A stretch of 64,000 bases of DNA, from the NCBI GenBank assembly GCA_022495995.1, contig JAFEMH010000162.1, forward strand, positions 248,001-312,000, given 5' to 3'. Numbering within the stretch: the stretch's first letter is position 1; the number at the start of each line of letters is the position of its first letter. Below, in pieces: positions 22,901-32,935 of this stretch. Made by a program: the position numbers and the translations under genes. Source of the DNA: Adenophora triphylla var. japonica. Taxonomy: Eukaryota; Streptophyta; Magnoliopsida; Asterales; Campanulaceae. The notes below the pieces were generated by a model. It saw only the letters and a program-made list of their open reading frames with translations. It did no database searches and was not told where the DNA came from.

Positions 22901-24388
22901 TTACATACCATTACCCAAAAACAAGTGCACAAATTCCATCTCATGCATCATGCCTTCAAACCTTGCTCCATGACCCGCTTGTTGTAAGTACTGAATGCAA
23001 CACTTCACTAGGTCGTTATTAACTGATAAGTCTCTTGGGAGTTGTCCATTTCTTTCCAAAGCATCTTTTCCCAGTTGTTGTAAGCTGTAGTTGTTATCAC
23101 CCCTCACATTCATAATTTGTCTCATTGTTGATTGCAATGTGAGAAACAACTTGTTCAGTTTATAAGCTGTTAAATTTTCAAATGATTCTAGCACTCCATT
23201 CACCAATTCATCCACTGTCTCAGCTTGAATGGTATTTCTCATTGCATCCAATGAGTTGAACCAACCTAAGTCATTGATGTTTGTGTCTGGTGAATTTTCT
23301 GGCTAAAATTGTAGCTGTATGTTAAAGCCATCCTCACTTGATGTTGCTCTAAAATCCACATCATTGTTGTTGATATGTGGTGGTGCATTTTCATATTTAA
23401 TAATAATGTCTTTGCTGGCTGTTGAAGGCCATTTTTCCTTGATTGCTGGAAGAACCTGAAGCACAAATAACACACATAAGATTTTATCGAGGGGAAAATA
23501 TATTACACATCTTTAAAATGGAAGAAATCTTACTTTGGTTATGAGCATATTCTTGGTCACTTCTTTATTGATTGATTCTAATGCCTTTGTTACCATTGTA
23601 CCTGATGCTCTATTTCTGCTGTTTCTCTTTGCTGGCTCCTTTTTTGTAAATGGCCACATGCCAATTTTTCCATCAAAGCTTAAATTTTCTTCTCCATCAA
23701 CAATTGGCCTTGAAACATCACAAAGAAACATCACTTTTGTGATGAATCTTTTGCTTTGACATGTCCTATGTGGCTCTCCTTCACCTTGACAAATGTAATA
23801 CCTTTCATTTGTTTTGGTTATGTAAAACCACTTCTTATCTAAGTGTATGATATGATTCATGGGCTTGAAACTGACTATGTTTGCTGCTGCATTAAATGAG
23901 AGAGCTTCAAGGCAAAAAATGAGTCTTGCTAAACAATTTGTAAAAGTTAAACCTGGCTTGATTGCATTTGTGTGAGCCCTGATCACACCCTCTTTTTTCA
24001 TCTCCCAACTGTATATTTACTGACTCCTAAACCTTGACTAAGGTTTCTAATTGTTCCTCTTTTACGAAACTCAATTCCCTTAATTTTTTCTTCATCAAAT
24101 TTTACTCTTTTAGTCCTTAATGTACCTTTCTTTTTTTGAATTTAAATTGACAGGTATTCCTTGGGCCCGTTGATCCTGGACCTTCCTCCAACATTTGAAG
24201 ATAGTTCTTCTGCTAAGCCCATATTTTGTTGCAGCCACACGTATGTATCCTCTAGGAAGCTTTCCCTCCACCAAACCTTCAATCAAGAATAGTCCCAGAA
24301 AGTTGGCTTGATTTTGAGTTAAATTTGGCTTGGATAACAAGCTGCAGCCTAATGATGAAGCCATGTTGAATGCTGTTTTGAAGAGCAC
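22901..24388 (-). pseudogene. Plant mariner-like transposase (DD39D type), decayed
   Basis: Leftward reading gives the plant mariner order. Helix-turn-helix: YGLSRRTIFKCWRKVQDQ (24388-24110). A frameshift in an A-run follows, then LGVSKYTVGR with Trp changed to a TGA stop. The catalytic core is HLDKKWFYITKTNERYYI and KVMFLCDVSRP, with FDGKIGMWPF (24001-23534). A 78-bp intron (23533-23456, GT..AG) is followed by KVLPAIKEKW. The second catalytic position reads ENAPPHI in place of DNA.PHI, a stop follows near 23303, then SPDTNINDLGWFNSL with the third aspartate, and the C-terminus KLNKLFLTLQSTM at 23251-22901. It is inactive. The intron position and DD39D layout fit Vulmar/Soymar-like plant elements. 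Confidence 0.92.
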
Positions 24389-24778
24389 TGAAGGCTGTTG
24401 TTGTTGTTCAGACCAAGCTGGCTGTTGAAGGCTTTTATTGTTGTGGCTGTATTTTGTAAAGATGATGACTACTCTTTTTTTGAATTTAAAAAACCTTCTC
24501 TTCTGTAATGGTTCCCTAAAAAAAATTGGAGGGAAATTATTTTGTTTAGATCACGTGGATTGTGATCCTTGTAATTGTAAGTTAGTACTGTTTAAAAATG
24601 TAGAACCTGTTTCTTTTTTGAATTTTGGAGGGAATGATTAGTTTTTAAAATTGAGATGTGCCTTTTCTTAAACTTCATTAACATATCTCTCTCATATTAT
24701 TTTTGAATATAAATATTACTTTCTTAATTCTTGTGCCATGGCTAAAAGGGTGAACTAAATAATGGGACAGAGGGAGTA

Positions 24779-25937
24779 TGTGATTTTGGTATATGATTTA
24801 AGGGGTTAGAGTATAGGGTATATGGTTAAGGTAGGGAATGGAGTATATGATTTTGATTTAAGGTTTAGGGTATAGGGTATACTCCCTCCGTCCCACACCA
24901 ATAGATACCAAAATTTTGGGCACGCGGATTAAGGAAAGGTAAGAGAGAAAAAAGTGGAGAGAGAATGTTGTGAGTGTATAAGTAAAATAGGAGAGAGAAT
25001 GAGTGGGAGGAATAGTTAGGAGAGAGAATGTTGTGAGTGAAAAAGTAAAATAGGAGAGAGAATGAGTTGGGTAAATAGTGAAGATTCCTTTCCATTTTGG
25101 GTAAGTATCAATTGGTGTGGGACGGACCAAAAAGAAAATAAGTATATCAATTGGTGTGGGACGGAGGGAGTATATGAGAATAATCTAAATGATAGGGTTT
25201 AGGGTGTAGAGTATATGATTTAGATTTAAATATTAGGATATAGGGTATATGTGAGATTAATGTAGATGAATTAGGATTTAGGGTATGGAGTATATGATTT
25301 AGATGTAAGGTTTAGGGTATAAGGCATATGAGATTAAGGTAGATGAATTGAATTTAGGATATGGAGTATATGATTTAGATTTAAGGTTTAGGATATATGG
25401 TATATATAAGATTAAAGTGAATGAATTAAGTTTATGGTATCGAGTATATGATTTAGATTTAAGGTTTGGGGAATAAAGTATATATAAGATTAAGGTAGAT
25501 AAATTGGATTTAGGGTATGGAGTATATGATTTAGATTTAAAGTTTAGGGTATACTGTATAGGGTATATGGATAATGTAGATAAATTATGGTTTAGATTAT
25601 GAGGTATATTATTTTGATTTAAAGTTTAGGATATCTGATATATATGAGATTTAGGTAGATGAATTAAGATTTGGGGTATGAAATATATGATTCAGATTTA
25701 AAATTTAGGGTATTAGGCATAGGGTATATGGTTAATGTAGATAAACTAGGGTTTAGTGTATAAAATATATGATTTATATTTAAAGTTTCGGAGACATGAT
25801 ATAAATGAGATTTAGGTAGATAAATTAGGATTTAGGTTATGTAGTATATGATTTAGATTTAATGTTAAGCGTATAGGTTATATACGAGATTTAGATTTAT
25901 GATTAGGTTTAGTGTATGAGATTTATGATTTAGTTTT
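24779..25937. repeat. Degenerate minisatellite, ~80-bp unit
   Basis: About a dozen diverged units of the form GTATATGATTTAGATTTAAG ... AGATTAAGGTAGATGAATTA ... GGGTATGGA, unit about 78-85 bp. Copies are rich in GGTTTAGGG, similar to the plant telomere word, but not in telomeric phase. A MITE at 24880-25172 interrupts the array. A short stretch of related sequence recurs at 45415-45460. Confidence 0.75.
24880..25172. mobile_element. Stowaway-like MITE 3, inserted in the minisatellite
   Basis: TA-bordered ends CTCCCTCCGTCCCACACCAA and the matching inverted end. The right end carries a partial extra copy: CAATTGGTGTGGGACGGA occurs at 25110 and again at 25150. The interior shares GAGAGAGAATGAGT repeats with MITEs 1 and 2. 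Confidence 0.9.
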
Positions 25938-27055
25938 TCTTTTTTATACTTTCATTTGTTTAAATTTTCTCACATTTTATATACCTTTTTGTAAAATAAA
26001 ATCATTAATAAAAAAAGTCTAAAATATTATTTCCTATTCAAAAAAAAAATATAAATATAAAGGGTAGTCCGTCCCTCTTTTCTTAATTTTATATATTTTA
26101 GGGATGACAATTTGAACGAACCCGATCAAAACCGAATGCGATTTGATTCGAAAAATTAGGGTTTGGTTTGCAATTATTAAAATTCGATCGGGTTCGGATC
26201 ACGCTGCTGATCCGACTGAAACCCGACCTTACCCAACCCGAACCCTAAATAAAAGGTTAATCTAAAAGATAAATAAAATATATTTAATATTTTTCTAAAT
26301 TTTATTTCTTTATTTGTGTTTGTAAGTGAGTTTTGAACTATTTTCTATGCAATATTAAACATTGTGCTTAAAAATAAATTTTACTCAATCATATTTGAGA
26401 TAAAAAAATAGACTTAGGATATTAATTTTTCGGGTCGGATCGGGTTCGGATAGGCAAAATTAAGCTTCGAATCGGGTTCGGATCAGGACCGATCCGATCC
26501 GAACCCGACCGTTGCCATCCCTATATACTTTCATTTGTTTAATTTTTTTATATCTTTTTTTATTTCTTTTTGTAAAATATCTCAGTAATAAAAAAAATCT
26601 AAAATATTATTTATTAGTCAATAAAAAAAATTAAAGGGTAGTCCGTCGCTCTTTTCTTTTACATACGTTCATTTTTTTTCCTTTTTATATCTTTTTTTAT
26701 ATTACTTTTTGTAAAAAATTCAGTAATAAAAAAAGTGTAAAATATTATTTCATATTCAATAAAAATATAAAATAAAATTAATGGATAGTCCTTCTTTTCT
26801 TTTATATACTTTCAATTGTTTAGATTTTTTCTATCTCTTTTTTATACTACTTTTTGTAAAAAAAATGTTAGTACAAAAAGTCTAAAATATGTTTTCCTAG
26901 TTATTAAAAGAATAAAAAAAATTAATAGTCTGTCCCTCTTTTCTTTTATATACTCTCATTTGTTAAATTTTTTTCTATCTTTTTTTATATAATGTTTTGC
27001 AAATACTTTCAATAATAAAAAAAATTCTAAATAGTTTTTTCTGTTGAAAAAAAAA
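25938..27055. repeat. AT-rich tandem repeat, ~140-bp unit, about five copies
   Basis: Each unit runs TATACTTTCATTTGTTTAAA, then TTTTTGTAAAA, then a TAATAAAAAAAGTCTAAAAT block, then GGGTAGTCCGTCCCTCTTTT. Copies begin near 25945, 26524, 26660, 26800 and 26945. The first is split by the small hAT-like element at 26099-26523. No coding potential. Confidence 0.75.
26099..26523. mobile_element. Small hAT-like non-autonomous element
   Basis: About 425 bp with inverted ends TAGGGATGACAAT and TAGGGATGGCAAC, the same as hAT-B. Subterminal regions are GGTTCGGATCGGGTTCGG-like. The flanking 8-mers ATATATTT and TATACTTT match at six of eight positions. The host repeat unit continues on both sides. Confidence 0.75.
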
Positions 27056-27059
27056 GCAA

Positions 27060-27183
27060 AACCCTAGAACCACCGGTTCGAAACCAGAACCGTAAGTTCA
27101 CAGTTCGGTTCCAATTTGACCTTTTCCGAAATCAAAACCGGCGATTTCGAATCAAAACCGGAACCATGTTTGGTCATCCCTAC
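27060..27183. repeat. Truncated hAT-like end
   Basis: AACCGG-rich stretch ending TGGTCATCCCTA, the reverse of TAGGGATGACCA. Only one end is present. Confidence 0.5.
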
Positions 27184-27212
27184 TACACCTCCCCCCAGCT
27201 AATTTCACTTTC

Positions 27213-27213
<1 letters not shown>

Positions 27214-27243
<30 letters not shown>
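27214..27243. repeat. (CA)n microsatellite
   Basis: About 14 dinucleotide repeats. Confidence 0.9.
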
Positions 27244-27821
27244 AAGAAAACACAAGGCAAACCATCATCAAAACGATAATATTAATATTAATTTAATTTT
27301 AAGAGTTTATTACATTAATCCTCTGTTGCAAAATAATCTTTTCACTTTTTTTATCATTACTACGAAGGAACTTTGAAAAATAATTTAAAATTAATTTAAT
27401 CATACAAATAAAAATTTAAAACTTGTTATTAATACAGTATCAACAATACCATCGCCAATAATACTATCAATAGAATGTTTTTATTTTTCATTAAAATAAT
27501 TAAATTAATTTAAAATTATTGTTTACCATTCTTTCGTTTTAACAACAAAAAAAAAGTGTAAAAATCATTTTTGGACAACATAAATTATGTATCAAGATCT
27601 ATCACTATGCCCGCAAAATACCTCTCTAGTTACCAACAATAAGGCTGTACAAAAAATTCGTGGAACCGGATCGAACAAATAAAATCGGACCAGTGCAGTA
27701 AAAGTCGGACTGAAGCAATAGTATTGGTCCGGTCTTGGTTTCAAAATTTTATGGAACCGATTATTTGGTCTGATCCCGATTTTGAAAAAAATATACACGG
27801 TCCTTGACCGAAACCGGACCA

Positions 27822-27828
<7 letters not shown>

Positions 27829-27910
<82 letters not shown>
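27829..27910. repeat. (TA)n microsatellite
   Basis: About 41 uninterrupted TA units inside hAT-A. Confidence 0.95.
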
Positions 27911-27915
<5 letters not shown>

Positions 27916-28266
27916 CTACATAACTTATAAGGTGATTTAGTGAAATAACTAAATTAGTATAGTTTCTGTAATTTAGGGTTGTTTTGATCACATTATGATT
28001 ATTTTAACTTTTAAGGTCTTTTTCAAGGGAATTAATTGTTTGACTTGGTTTCTAATTAGTTGTAGTAAATTAATTGAATTGAATTGAAGCTAGGTGTGAG
28101 ATTTTGTTGTTGTTGTTTGTTTACAGATGATCAAGTTAATTTCACTAGTTTTTGTAATTTAGATTTGTTTGACAGTTGAACATTAATTTTGAACTAGTTT
28201 CTGTAATATAGATTTATTTTTATTTTATTTGTTATTAGGGTTGTTTGACAATAATCCACATTTAAC

Positions 28267-29943
28267 TAGGGATGGCAATTTAGCCGAACCCGATCCGTAC
28301 CGAAGGCGATCCGATCCGAAAAAATCGGATATGATTTTAATTTTTTACGATCCGATCGGGTTCGGATCGGGTTCGGTAGCACATTCTGGCCGATCCGAAC
28401 CCGACCCGACCCGACCCGATCATGCACATCTAGTCTGTCCGACCCGATCCGACCCGAATACATATAGATATACATATACCTAAGTTTCAATTTATACTTT
28501 AGCCCCTTATCTTTTAAAAAATTACAAATACCATCTATGTATATATTAGAAAATATAGGGATTTGATAGATTTAGGGATTTTTGTTTTTCTATCTTCTAT
28601 TCTTCTCTGCGGCGCCCAATATCTACACTCCGCCGCTCCGCTGCTCCGCTCTCTCTCTACTGCACGGCGCCTCGCCGCCTCGGTGAATCTCCTCCTTTGT
28701 CACTCTCCCGCTCTTCTCTCCTCTGCTACCGTGCTACGGCGACAACTGCTTGTTTGAGGGTTAAAGGTATGCTCTTTTATTATAGAACTGCTTATAAATT
28801 TTATCTTGATTTTGATGTGTAGATCTTAATTGTGGTTATTATTAGTGCAAGTGCATAACTGATTGAACCATATCTAACCAAAATGATACTACTTGTCTTT
28901 CTAACCTGTGTGCTTGGGTGTTGGAAGAACACCTTGAAGATCTACTTTTTCAAAGTGTCTAAACTTGACTGCCCATCATTATGAATTAGTGCACCCAAAA
29001 AGATTTTAAGGCGCATTTTTTTTTTTTAATTTGCTCTCAGCTTGGAATTTTTTGCACTTATTAAGCCATATTTTACTTTAATTGACAGATGTAGCTTCAT
29101 ACCTACTGATCATGGAGTTCTCCGTCTTTATGATTTCACTTAATTGTACTGTTAGATATGCTCTCAGTGTGAATGATATATCTGCAGATGGGACTTGGGA
29201 AGACTTTACAAGCCATCTCTTTATTAAGCTATTTGAAGGTTTATCAGAAGTCACCTGGATCTTTCTGTGAGTACTTAAAGTCCTTGTATGTTGTTTTGAT
29301 GATCCCTAATTATCATTGTTTGATTAGATTTTGCGGATCACATGCTTTTGGTCTTGATATTGTTCAAATCTTCTAACTATATCTGCAGTGGTACTGTGTC
29401 CCCTCAGTGTAAGTGATGGTTGGCTGACAGAAGTAGCCAAATTTGCCCCGAAGTTGCAAGTTATGCATTATGTTGGTGACAAGGAACACAGACGGAATCT
29501 ACGCAGGAAACTGTATGAGCATGTAAAAGAATGAAGCATTCAAAACTCTAATTTATGGTTTTAGAACATTTGTTGGAATGTAATGTGTGTGGAAACTAAT
29601 TTTGGTTTGTGTTTGTTTGGATTTTTTTGAGATTGTAGTAAAACTTGAATATGTAATGGTTTGGCATTTTATTTTGTTGATTTACAGCCTTTTTATAGAC
29701 TGAATTGTAGCTTAGATTTAAAAATAAATGGTGACAGCTTCGGATCGGAGCTCGGATCGGGCACATTCGGAGCTTCGGATTGGAGCTCGGATCGGGCCCA
29801 TTCGGATCTACGGATCGGATCGGGGCTCGGATCGGGGCTCGGATCGGACACATTCGGATCGGGTTCTGTAATTATTTTCTAGAGTTCGGATCGGGTTCGG
29901 ATCAGGCCAGATCCGATCCGAACCCGACCCGTTGCCATCCCTA
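28267..29943. mobile_element. hAT-B, gene-capturing hAT-like element
   Basis: Inverted ends TAGGGATGGCAAT and TAGGGATGGCAAC, with a perfect 8-bp TSD CATTTAAC (28259-28266 and 29944-29951). It is 1677 bp with GATCCG/GGGTTCGGATCGG-rich subterminal zones at both ends. The interior is gene-like, with a GC-rich 5'-leader-like block near 28600-28760 and two SNF2 helicase exons, and no transposase. It inserted into hAT-A after hAT-A was in place. Confidence 0.92.
29188..29533 (+). pseudogene. Captured SNF2 helicase fragment, CHR10/ALC1-like, two exons
   Basis: Exon 1 (29188-29266) follows a CTGCAG acceptor and encodes MGLGKTLQAISLLSYLK, the Walker A motif I of SNF2 ATPases. An intron with GTGAGT donor and CTGCAG acceptor ends at 29388. 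Exon 2 (from 29389) continues in the correct phase with LVLCPLSVSDGWLTEVAKF and YVGDKEHRRNLRRKLYEHVK, then a TGA. Joined in phase this is the region spanning motifs I and Ia of plant CHR10, the ALC1-like chromatin remodeller. The DEAH box and everything after it are absent, so no ATPase can be made. Introns are kept, so capture was of DNA, not a processed copy. Confidence 0.83.
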
Positions 29944-30810
29944 CATTTAACGAAGTTTTTTTTTAAATAAATTAATTGCTCGACTCAGATTTTGACTAGT
30001 TGAAGTTATTTGATTGAAATGAATTGTAACTTGATGTGAGTTTCTTAGTTGATTGAACTGAATGGACAATAATCCACATTTAGTTGAGAGGCAATAAACC
30101 TCTTGTGATGCTCGTGAGATGACCATTGATTTCTATTTTTTTAGCTTGTTTACAACTTGGTATATAAATATGTTTTTTTCTTTGTCTTATTACCATTGAT
30201 TTCTATTTCTTTTTGTTTGTTTGTTTGTTTGTTTTGTGTTTATATAGCAAACAATCGTGTTGCAAAGTTGGAAGTTGAAGGTGGCACAGTCGACTTGATG
30301 TTGCAATCTTTAGCTTTTAGTTTTCATTTTAATTCTATTTTTATGGTTAAGTTTGAAGGTGAACAATTAATATTTAATGGTTTCTATGTTGTGGTTTGAA
30401 TATTGAGTATTTGTGACATTTTGTTTATTTATTATTTTGTTGATGTAACTAGTTATAATCTTTATTTGAATTTTTGTTTTGTTATTGTAAAAAATTATAG
30501 TCTATTGTAATTTGTGGAACCGGCGGAACCGAACCGAAACCTTACCATTAGAATCGGACCGATGGGACCAGTCCTATAAAGTAATGGTCTGGTCCTGGTC
30601 CTGGTCCTAAATTTTTACAGAACCGAAGTATTGATCCGGTACTGATTTTCTAATATTTTGATAAAACCGGACCAATCTGTACCATGAACACCCCTAACCA
30701 ACAACAATAATTAATCACCACTCCGGAAAAAAAATTCAACTCTCACAAACTTCATTGTTCAACCTTATCATCCAGGTCAATTATCATTATACATCAATCT
30801 TAATAATACG

Positions 30811-30824
30811 TACTCCCTTTCTCC
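30811..30824. mobile_element. Stowaway-like MITE 4, left piece
   Basis: TA-CTCCCTTTCTCC. The rest of this MITE is at 47028-47270; MULE-1 inserted 14 bp from its left edge. CCTTTCTCC (30816-30824) was duplicated on that insertion. Confidence 0.72.
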
Positions 30825-31105
30825 GAATTTTTTCTCAAATAATCCCGTTTTACTTTTTTATTTACCAAAATGACTCATTGTTCAAACTATTGCCCAGAAT
30901 GTCCACTTTTTTGAAACTCGCTACACCGTGTAGCGAGTTTGACTAGGGTTGGTCAAAACTCGCTACACCGTGTAGCGAGTTTAGGGTAATTAATTTAGGC
31001 CGTTGGGAAATTAATTATGGCATTTAATTAAACTAAACTCGCTACACGGTGTAGCGAGTTTTGACCAGATTTAAGTCAAACTCGCTACACCGTGTAGCGA
31101 GTTTA
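30825..31105 (+). repeat. MULE-1 left terminal inverted repeat with four 27-bp palindromes
   Basis: After ~90 bp of AT-rich end sequence come four perfect 27-bp palindromes at 30914-30940, 30956-30982, 31035-31061 and 31078-31104. Each is AAACTCGCTACAC, one central C or G, GTGTAGCGAGTTT. Start-to-start distances are 42, 79 and 43 bp. The same order appears reversed in the right repeat. A pyrimidine-rich leader to the OB-fold gene follows, so the repeat probably contains the promoter. Confidence 0.93.
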
Positions 31106-31280
31106 ATTTATTTCAACCCCCTACAAAACCCTCTCCGTCAGTCCCAACAAAACAAACCCTTCTCTTCCTTTCTCAGTCCAGTTCTCCCTTTTCTTTCTTT
31201 CTTTCTTTCTTAGTCCATCTTTCATCTATCTCTCTCAAATCTAATTCATATTTCTCAATCCAAAATTTATAACTATCAAA

Positions 31281-32118
31281 ATGGATCCATCAAAACCCCG
31301 CTGGTATCTTGGACGACAACCTCTTCCTGGACATCCCGGTCAAACCTCCAATCGTCTATCTAATCTCTCTCAAATCGAACGAGAGTTTCAATCTCCACCG
31401 CCTCCACCGCCTCAAATCGAACGAGAGAGAGAATCTCCACCGCGTCATATCATACCTGGTCCCACTGGTGAAGCACAGGCCGCCATGCATCGACATCGCA
31501 CCGGAAAAGCTCATGTCTCTCAGGGACCCCCCGCTCAGTCGACCCAAGAGGCCATACGTAAAAAACTTGAAGAGCCGGTGGAAGATGATGATTTTCAGGG
31601 CAAAGCTTGGCTTTCTGCAATGGACTATCTCACTGCAGAGGGTACTTATTATCCCTTGAGAATGATCAAGGAGAATTGCCAAAAATATGAGAGGGTGGAA
31701 CAGGTATATTATTTTATTTTAATTATAGTTAAGGTTGAAATTTATAAATAATTGATCATTATATTTTTGTTCTATTAGGTTGTTGTGGTTGTGAAGGAGT
31801 TTACACGAAGTGATCATGGCTCTGTGCATTTGGTTTTGAAGGATCCTACTGATACCATTGATGCTTACATTGCTGACAAAGTGATGAGGGATAGTGAGGG
31901 CGGAAGTCACATAGGTGTTGGTGCTGTTCTTATACTTACTCAGGTATGAAATATTTTGCTTAACATTACACTCCCTAAGGTTATATTCCTTAACATTTTG
32001 TTCTAAATGTTTTGTTTTGTTGATCTATTAGGCTGTTGTTTGGGCCCCCTCACGCTCAAAAAAAATACTTAACATTGTTACTTCCAATGTTTCTAAGGTG
32101 TTTCCCAAGGATTGTTAA
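31281..32118 (+). CDS. HROB-type OB-fold (DUF4539) protein, 224 aa, three exons
   Basis: Exons 31281-31703, 31779-31943 and 32032-32118 join in phase with GT..AG introns of 75 and 88 bp and no stop. Residues 1-90 are a disordered Pro/Arg-rich tail (MDPSKPRWYLG, PPPPPPQIERERE). Residues ~105-140 are FQGKAWLSAMDYL...YPLRMIKENCQKYE. The C-terminal 85 residues match the OB-fold of HROB (human C17orf53/MCM8IP) and its plant relatives: VVVKEF, VHLVLKDPTDTIDAYI, HIGVGAVLILTQAVVWAPS, NIVTSNVSKVFPKDC. HROB loads MCM8-9 in recombination repair; in vertebrates the OB-fold binds DNA. It lies directly inside the left terminal repeat, so it is probably expressed from it. An intact frame among decayed genes suggests recent capture or selection. 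A role in transposition is only inference. Confidence 0.85.
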
Positions 32119-32523
32119 TTTGGGCATAAGGACATGTAATATTTGAATTTCTGTCGGATTTAATATGTTCTGAATTTATGTAATATTTTTCTATGTGATC
32201 GGGATGTGATCACTGAATATTTTGGATTTAATGTAATATTTCCTATGTGGCCGGGATGTGGCCACTAACTTGACAATATTTTTGTTTTTTGTGATGTTAT
32301 TTTAGATTTTTTTAAATTATTTTGTACAGTTTGTGTTTGGTTTTGTTGCAATTATTCATGACATATTTTTTTTGACACATCAAAAAAAAAAAATTGAAAG
32401 AAAAACTTTATTCATCAACATGTCATCATTTGTTTTAAAACATGAAAAAAAATATTTTTTTTAAAAAAATTCAGCCACATGTCATTATTTTTTTAACACA
32501 TGTAAATTTTTTTTTTGTTAGTA

Positions 32524-32870
32524 CGAAGCTATTTTGAGCAACAATTTGAAGCTGATTTAATTGTCCAAATTAAAATTTAAAAGTTGTTATTGTTACACCA
32601 TTATATGTACTTCAAGTAACAATTTTTAGATATTCATTATGATATCTAAATTAACCTATAATTATTGCTCAAAATAGCTTCGCGAACGAATTTTTTTTTT
32701 TGATGTTACTACGAAGCTATTTTGAGCAACAATTTGAAGCTGATTTAATTGTCCAAATTAAAATTTAAAAGTTGTTATTGTTACAACATTATATGTACTT
32801 CAAGTAACAATTTTTAGGTATTCGTGATGATACATAAATTAAGCTATATTTATTGTTCAAAATTCCTTCG
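32524..32870. repeat. Two tandem fold-back elements
   Basis: Copy 1 (32524-32682) has a perfect 18-bp inverted end CGAAGCTATTTTGAGCAA. Copy 2 (32712-32870) has the same left end and a mutated right end. The copies are 188 bp apart and otherwise ~90% alike. They look like a tiny MITE duplicated in tandem. They lie between the OB-fold and MURA genes. Confidence 0.83.
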
Positions 32871-32935
32871 CGAATGAAAAAAAAAGAAGTAACAAATTTT
32901 GAAACGAATCTATAGTGGGGGACAATCTCTGGCTT

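Larger units (their letters stand above)
14067..24776 (-). mobile_element. Plant mariner-like element, split by Copia-C
   Basis: The left end TA-CTCCCTCCGTTCCATTAA (14065 on) and the right end, read on the - strand, TA-CTCCCTCTGTCCCATTAT (24778 back) are imperfect inverted repeats bordered by the TA that mariner elements duplicate. Removing Copia-C (14998-22252) leaves about 3.45 kb, a normal size for an autonomous plant mariner-like element. A mariner transposase pseudogene sits on the right, in - orientation. An unidentified ORF sits on the left, in + orientation. The pairing of the two ends is inferred from similarity and size, not from an empty site. Confidence 0.68.
27640..30696. mobile_element. 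hAT-A, non-autonomous hAT-like element, split by hAT-B
   Basis: Flanked by a perfect 8-bp TSD ACCAACAA (27632-27639 and 30697-30704). The right end, reversed, is TAGGGGTGTTCATGGTACAG, a common plant hAT end; the left end TAAGGCTGTACA is a mutated form of it. Subterminal regions are rich in CCGGACC and GGTCCGG words. It contains the (TA)n at 27829-27910, hAT-B at 28267-29943, and about 1.3 kb of other AT-rich DNA with no transposase. Confidence 0.85.

Noticed and set aside
25190..25320. Interstitial telomere sequence
   Set aside because: TTTAGGG words occur singly within longer diverged units and never as a run of perfect telomere repeats. The same holds near 45420.
28229..28490. Arg/Asp/Pro-rich ORFs at the hAT-B ends and at 29596-29882
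   Set aside because: Products of the GATCCG/GGGTTCGG subterminal repeats on both strands, not genes.
30157..30399. 80-aa ORF in hAT-A as a possible hAT transposase piece
   Set aside because: It is a hydrophobic, low-complexity frame from a T-rich stretch and shows no hAT dimerisation or zinc-finger signature.
30914..31104. 27-bp palindromes as microRNA hairpins
   Set aside because: Arms of 13 bp with a one-base centre are too short for a pre-miRNA stem. Neighbouring copies could pair with each other in RNA, but nothing indicates a mature miRNA.
31309..31659. Alternative 116-aa ORF overlapping the OB-fold gene, and the antisense ORF 31356-31682
   Set aside because: Shadow frames of exon 1. 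The frame that splices in phase to the OB-fold exons is clearly the real one.
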